Shown here: one piece after another, positions 13,801 to 14,243 of the stretch
Layout of the letters: the number at the start of each line of letters is the position of its first letter
Position numbering within the stretch: the first letter of the stretch is position 1
DNA from: an uncultured Lachnospiraceae bacterium
GTDB taxonomy: Bacteria > Bacillota > Clostridia > Lachnospirales > Lachnospiraceae
Reading direction: 5' to 3'
Length of the DNA stretch: 14,243 nt
Assembly: GCA_902773445.1 (NCBI GenBank)
Contig: CACYEU010000010.1
Coordinates: forward strand, 1 to 14,243
Position numbers and translations under genes: made by a program
The notes under the pieces: model-generated
Databases searched by the model: none
Told to the model about the DNA's origin: nothing
The model's input: only the letters and a program-made list of their open reading frames with translations

Positions 13801-14243
13801 TTGTATGCTGAACAGAAACTTAAGAAGGCAATTGTAGAATTACTTGGGGACAAACCGCTGGGCGAGATTACTGTCACACTTGTGTGCGAAAAAAGCAACG
13901 TATCCCGCCCGACCTTCTATCACCACTTCGATTCACTGGCTGATCTGGCACTTCGTGCAACAGTAACCTATATTCCTTTTGATGTATCTTCAGACAGCAC
14001 CTGGGAAGATTGGATCAGCAATTTCAAATCTCTGCTTCTCAGGATCAAAGAGAATCCGACATATTACCGGAATCTTCTGAACAGTTCCACGACAATTTCA
14101 GCCGTCTATTATCTGAAGGAGCTGGCCGGTACCTATCTTGAAAAAAGGCTCCCTGCCAAAGACGCGCTCAAAGACAACGATAAGCACATGATTGCGCGTA
14201 CCATGTCAGGCATCTACATTTCCTTCCTGGCTGAGTATATAAA
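13801..14243 (+). CDS. TetR/AcrR-family transcriptional regulator, C-terminus cut by window edge
   Basis: The visible 147 residues begin with a TetR-type helix-turn-helix domain (about 5-50): KKAIVELLGDKPLGEITV, VCEKSNVSRPTFYHHFDSLADL, where SRPTFYHHF is the recognition-helix signature. The remainder is a helical ligand-binding and dimerisation domain with no strong family match by eye (WEDWISNFKSLLLRIKENP, YYLKELAGTYLEKRL). The frame is open to the window end, so it may be nearly complete. Start is probably TTG 13801 (ribosome-binding site AAAGGAG); ATG 13783 is the alternative. Such proteins usually repress a nearby transporter or enzyme gene; any target lies outside the window, so the ligand and regulon cannot be inferred. 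It is on the opposite strand from the housekeeping cluster, behind tRNA-Thr. Confidence 0.85.
   Translation, partial: MYAEQKLKKAIVELLGDKPLGEITVTLVCEKSNVSRPTFYHHFDSLADLALRATVTYIPFDVSSDSTWEDWISNFKSLLLRIKENPTYYRNLLNSSTTISAVYYLKELAGTYLEKRLPAKDALKDNDKHMIARTMSGIYISFLAEYI

Noticed and set aside
13605..13898. 97-codon minus-strand open frame across the tRNA and its terminator
   Set aside because: It is the antisense of tRNA-Thr (the CQTRTGDL-type peptide is a known artefact of reading tRNA genes backwards) and of the TetR gene start; no ribosome-binding site or protein family.
1..14243. CRISPR array, insertion sequence, prophage or defence system
   Set aside because: No regularly spaced repeats, transposase, integrase, terminal inverted repeats or defence-type domains were found; all protein genes except the edge TetR regulator are conserved housekeeping families.
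1..14243. Cyanobacteria-like HIP1 (GCGATCGC) repeats as the source of GATC excess
   Set aside because: The GATC sites seen have varied flanks (GGATCC, TGATCA-like, CGATCA, AGATCG), not a dominant octamer.

Overview
The window reads as chromosomal core DNA from a low-to-medium G+C Firmicute, most likely class Clostridia and resembling Lachnospiraceae. The order asp23 - nusB - xseA - xseB - ispA - tlyA - nadK - argR - recN is the classical Firmicute block. PNPase and GlnRS also look Lachnospiraceae-like by remembered family sequences; no search was run. Base composition is about half G+C by eye. GATC tetranucleotides are very dense throughout.

From left to right, nearly everything lies on the minus strand, so transcription order runs from high to low coordinates. 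glnS (about 11.8-13.5 kb) has its own promoter. A second promoter at about 11.8 kb starts rpsO, behind a structured 5' leader, followed by pnp, prfC, an Asp23/Gls24-family gene, nusB, xseA, xseB, ispA, tlyA, nadK, argR, recN and the start of glgA, which runs off the left edge. Apart from the rpsO-pnp gap (about 107 bp, with a strong hairpin), these genes are separated by at most about 27 bp or overlap. At the right end the + strand carries tRNA-Thr(GGU) with its own promoter and terminator, then a TetR-family regulator that runs off the right edge.

The long cluster combines translation and RNA turnover (S15, PNPase, RF3), transcription elongation/antitermination (NusB), DNA repair (Exo VII, RecN), isoprenoid synthesis (FPP-type synthase), rRNA methylation (TlyA), NADP supply (NadK), arginine control (ArgR) and glycogen synthesis (GlgA). 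No mobile element, CRISPR array, phage gene or obviously novel protein system was found, and no stretch over 300 bases lacks a gene.

The most interesting signals are regulatory or compositional: a terminator-like hairpin that contains the apparent nusB start codon; face-to-face overlapping promoters for glnS and tRNA-Thr; an S15-type leader; roughly fivefold GATC excess in the two 1-kb samples counted; and departures from the usual gene order (no dxs between ispA and tlyA; glgA after recN, overlapping it by 44 bp).
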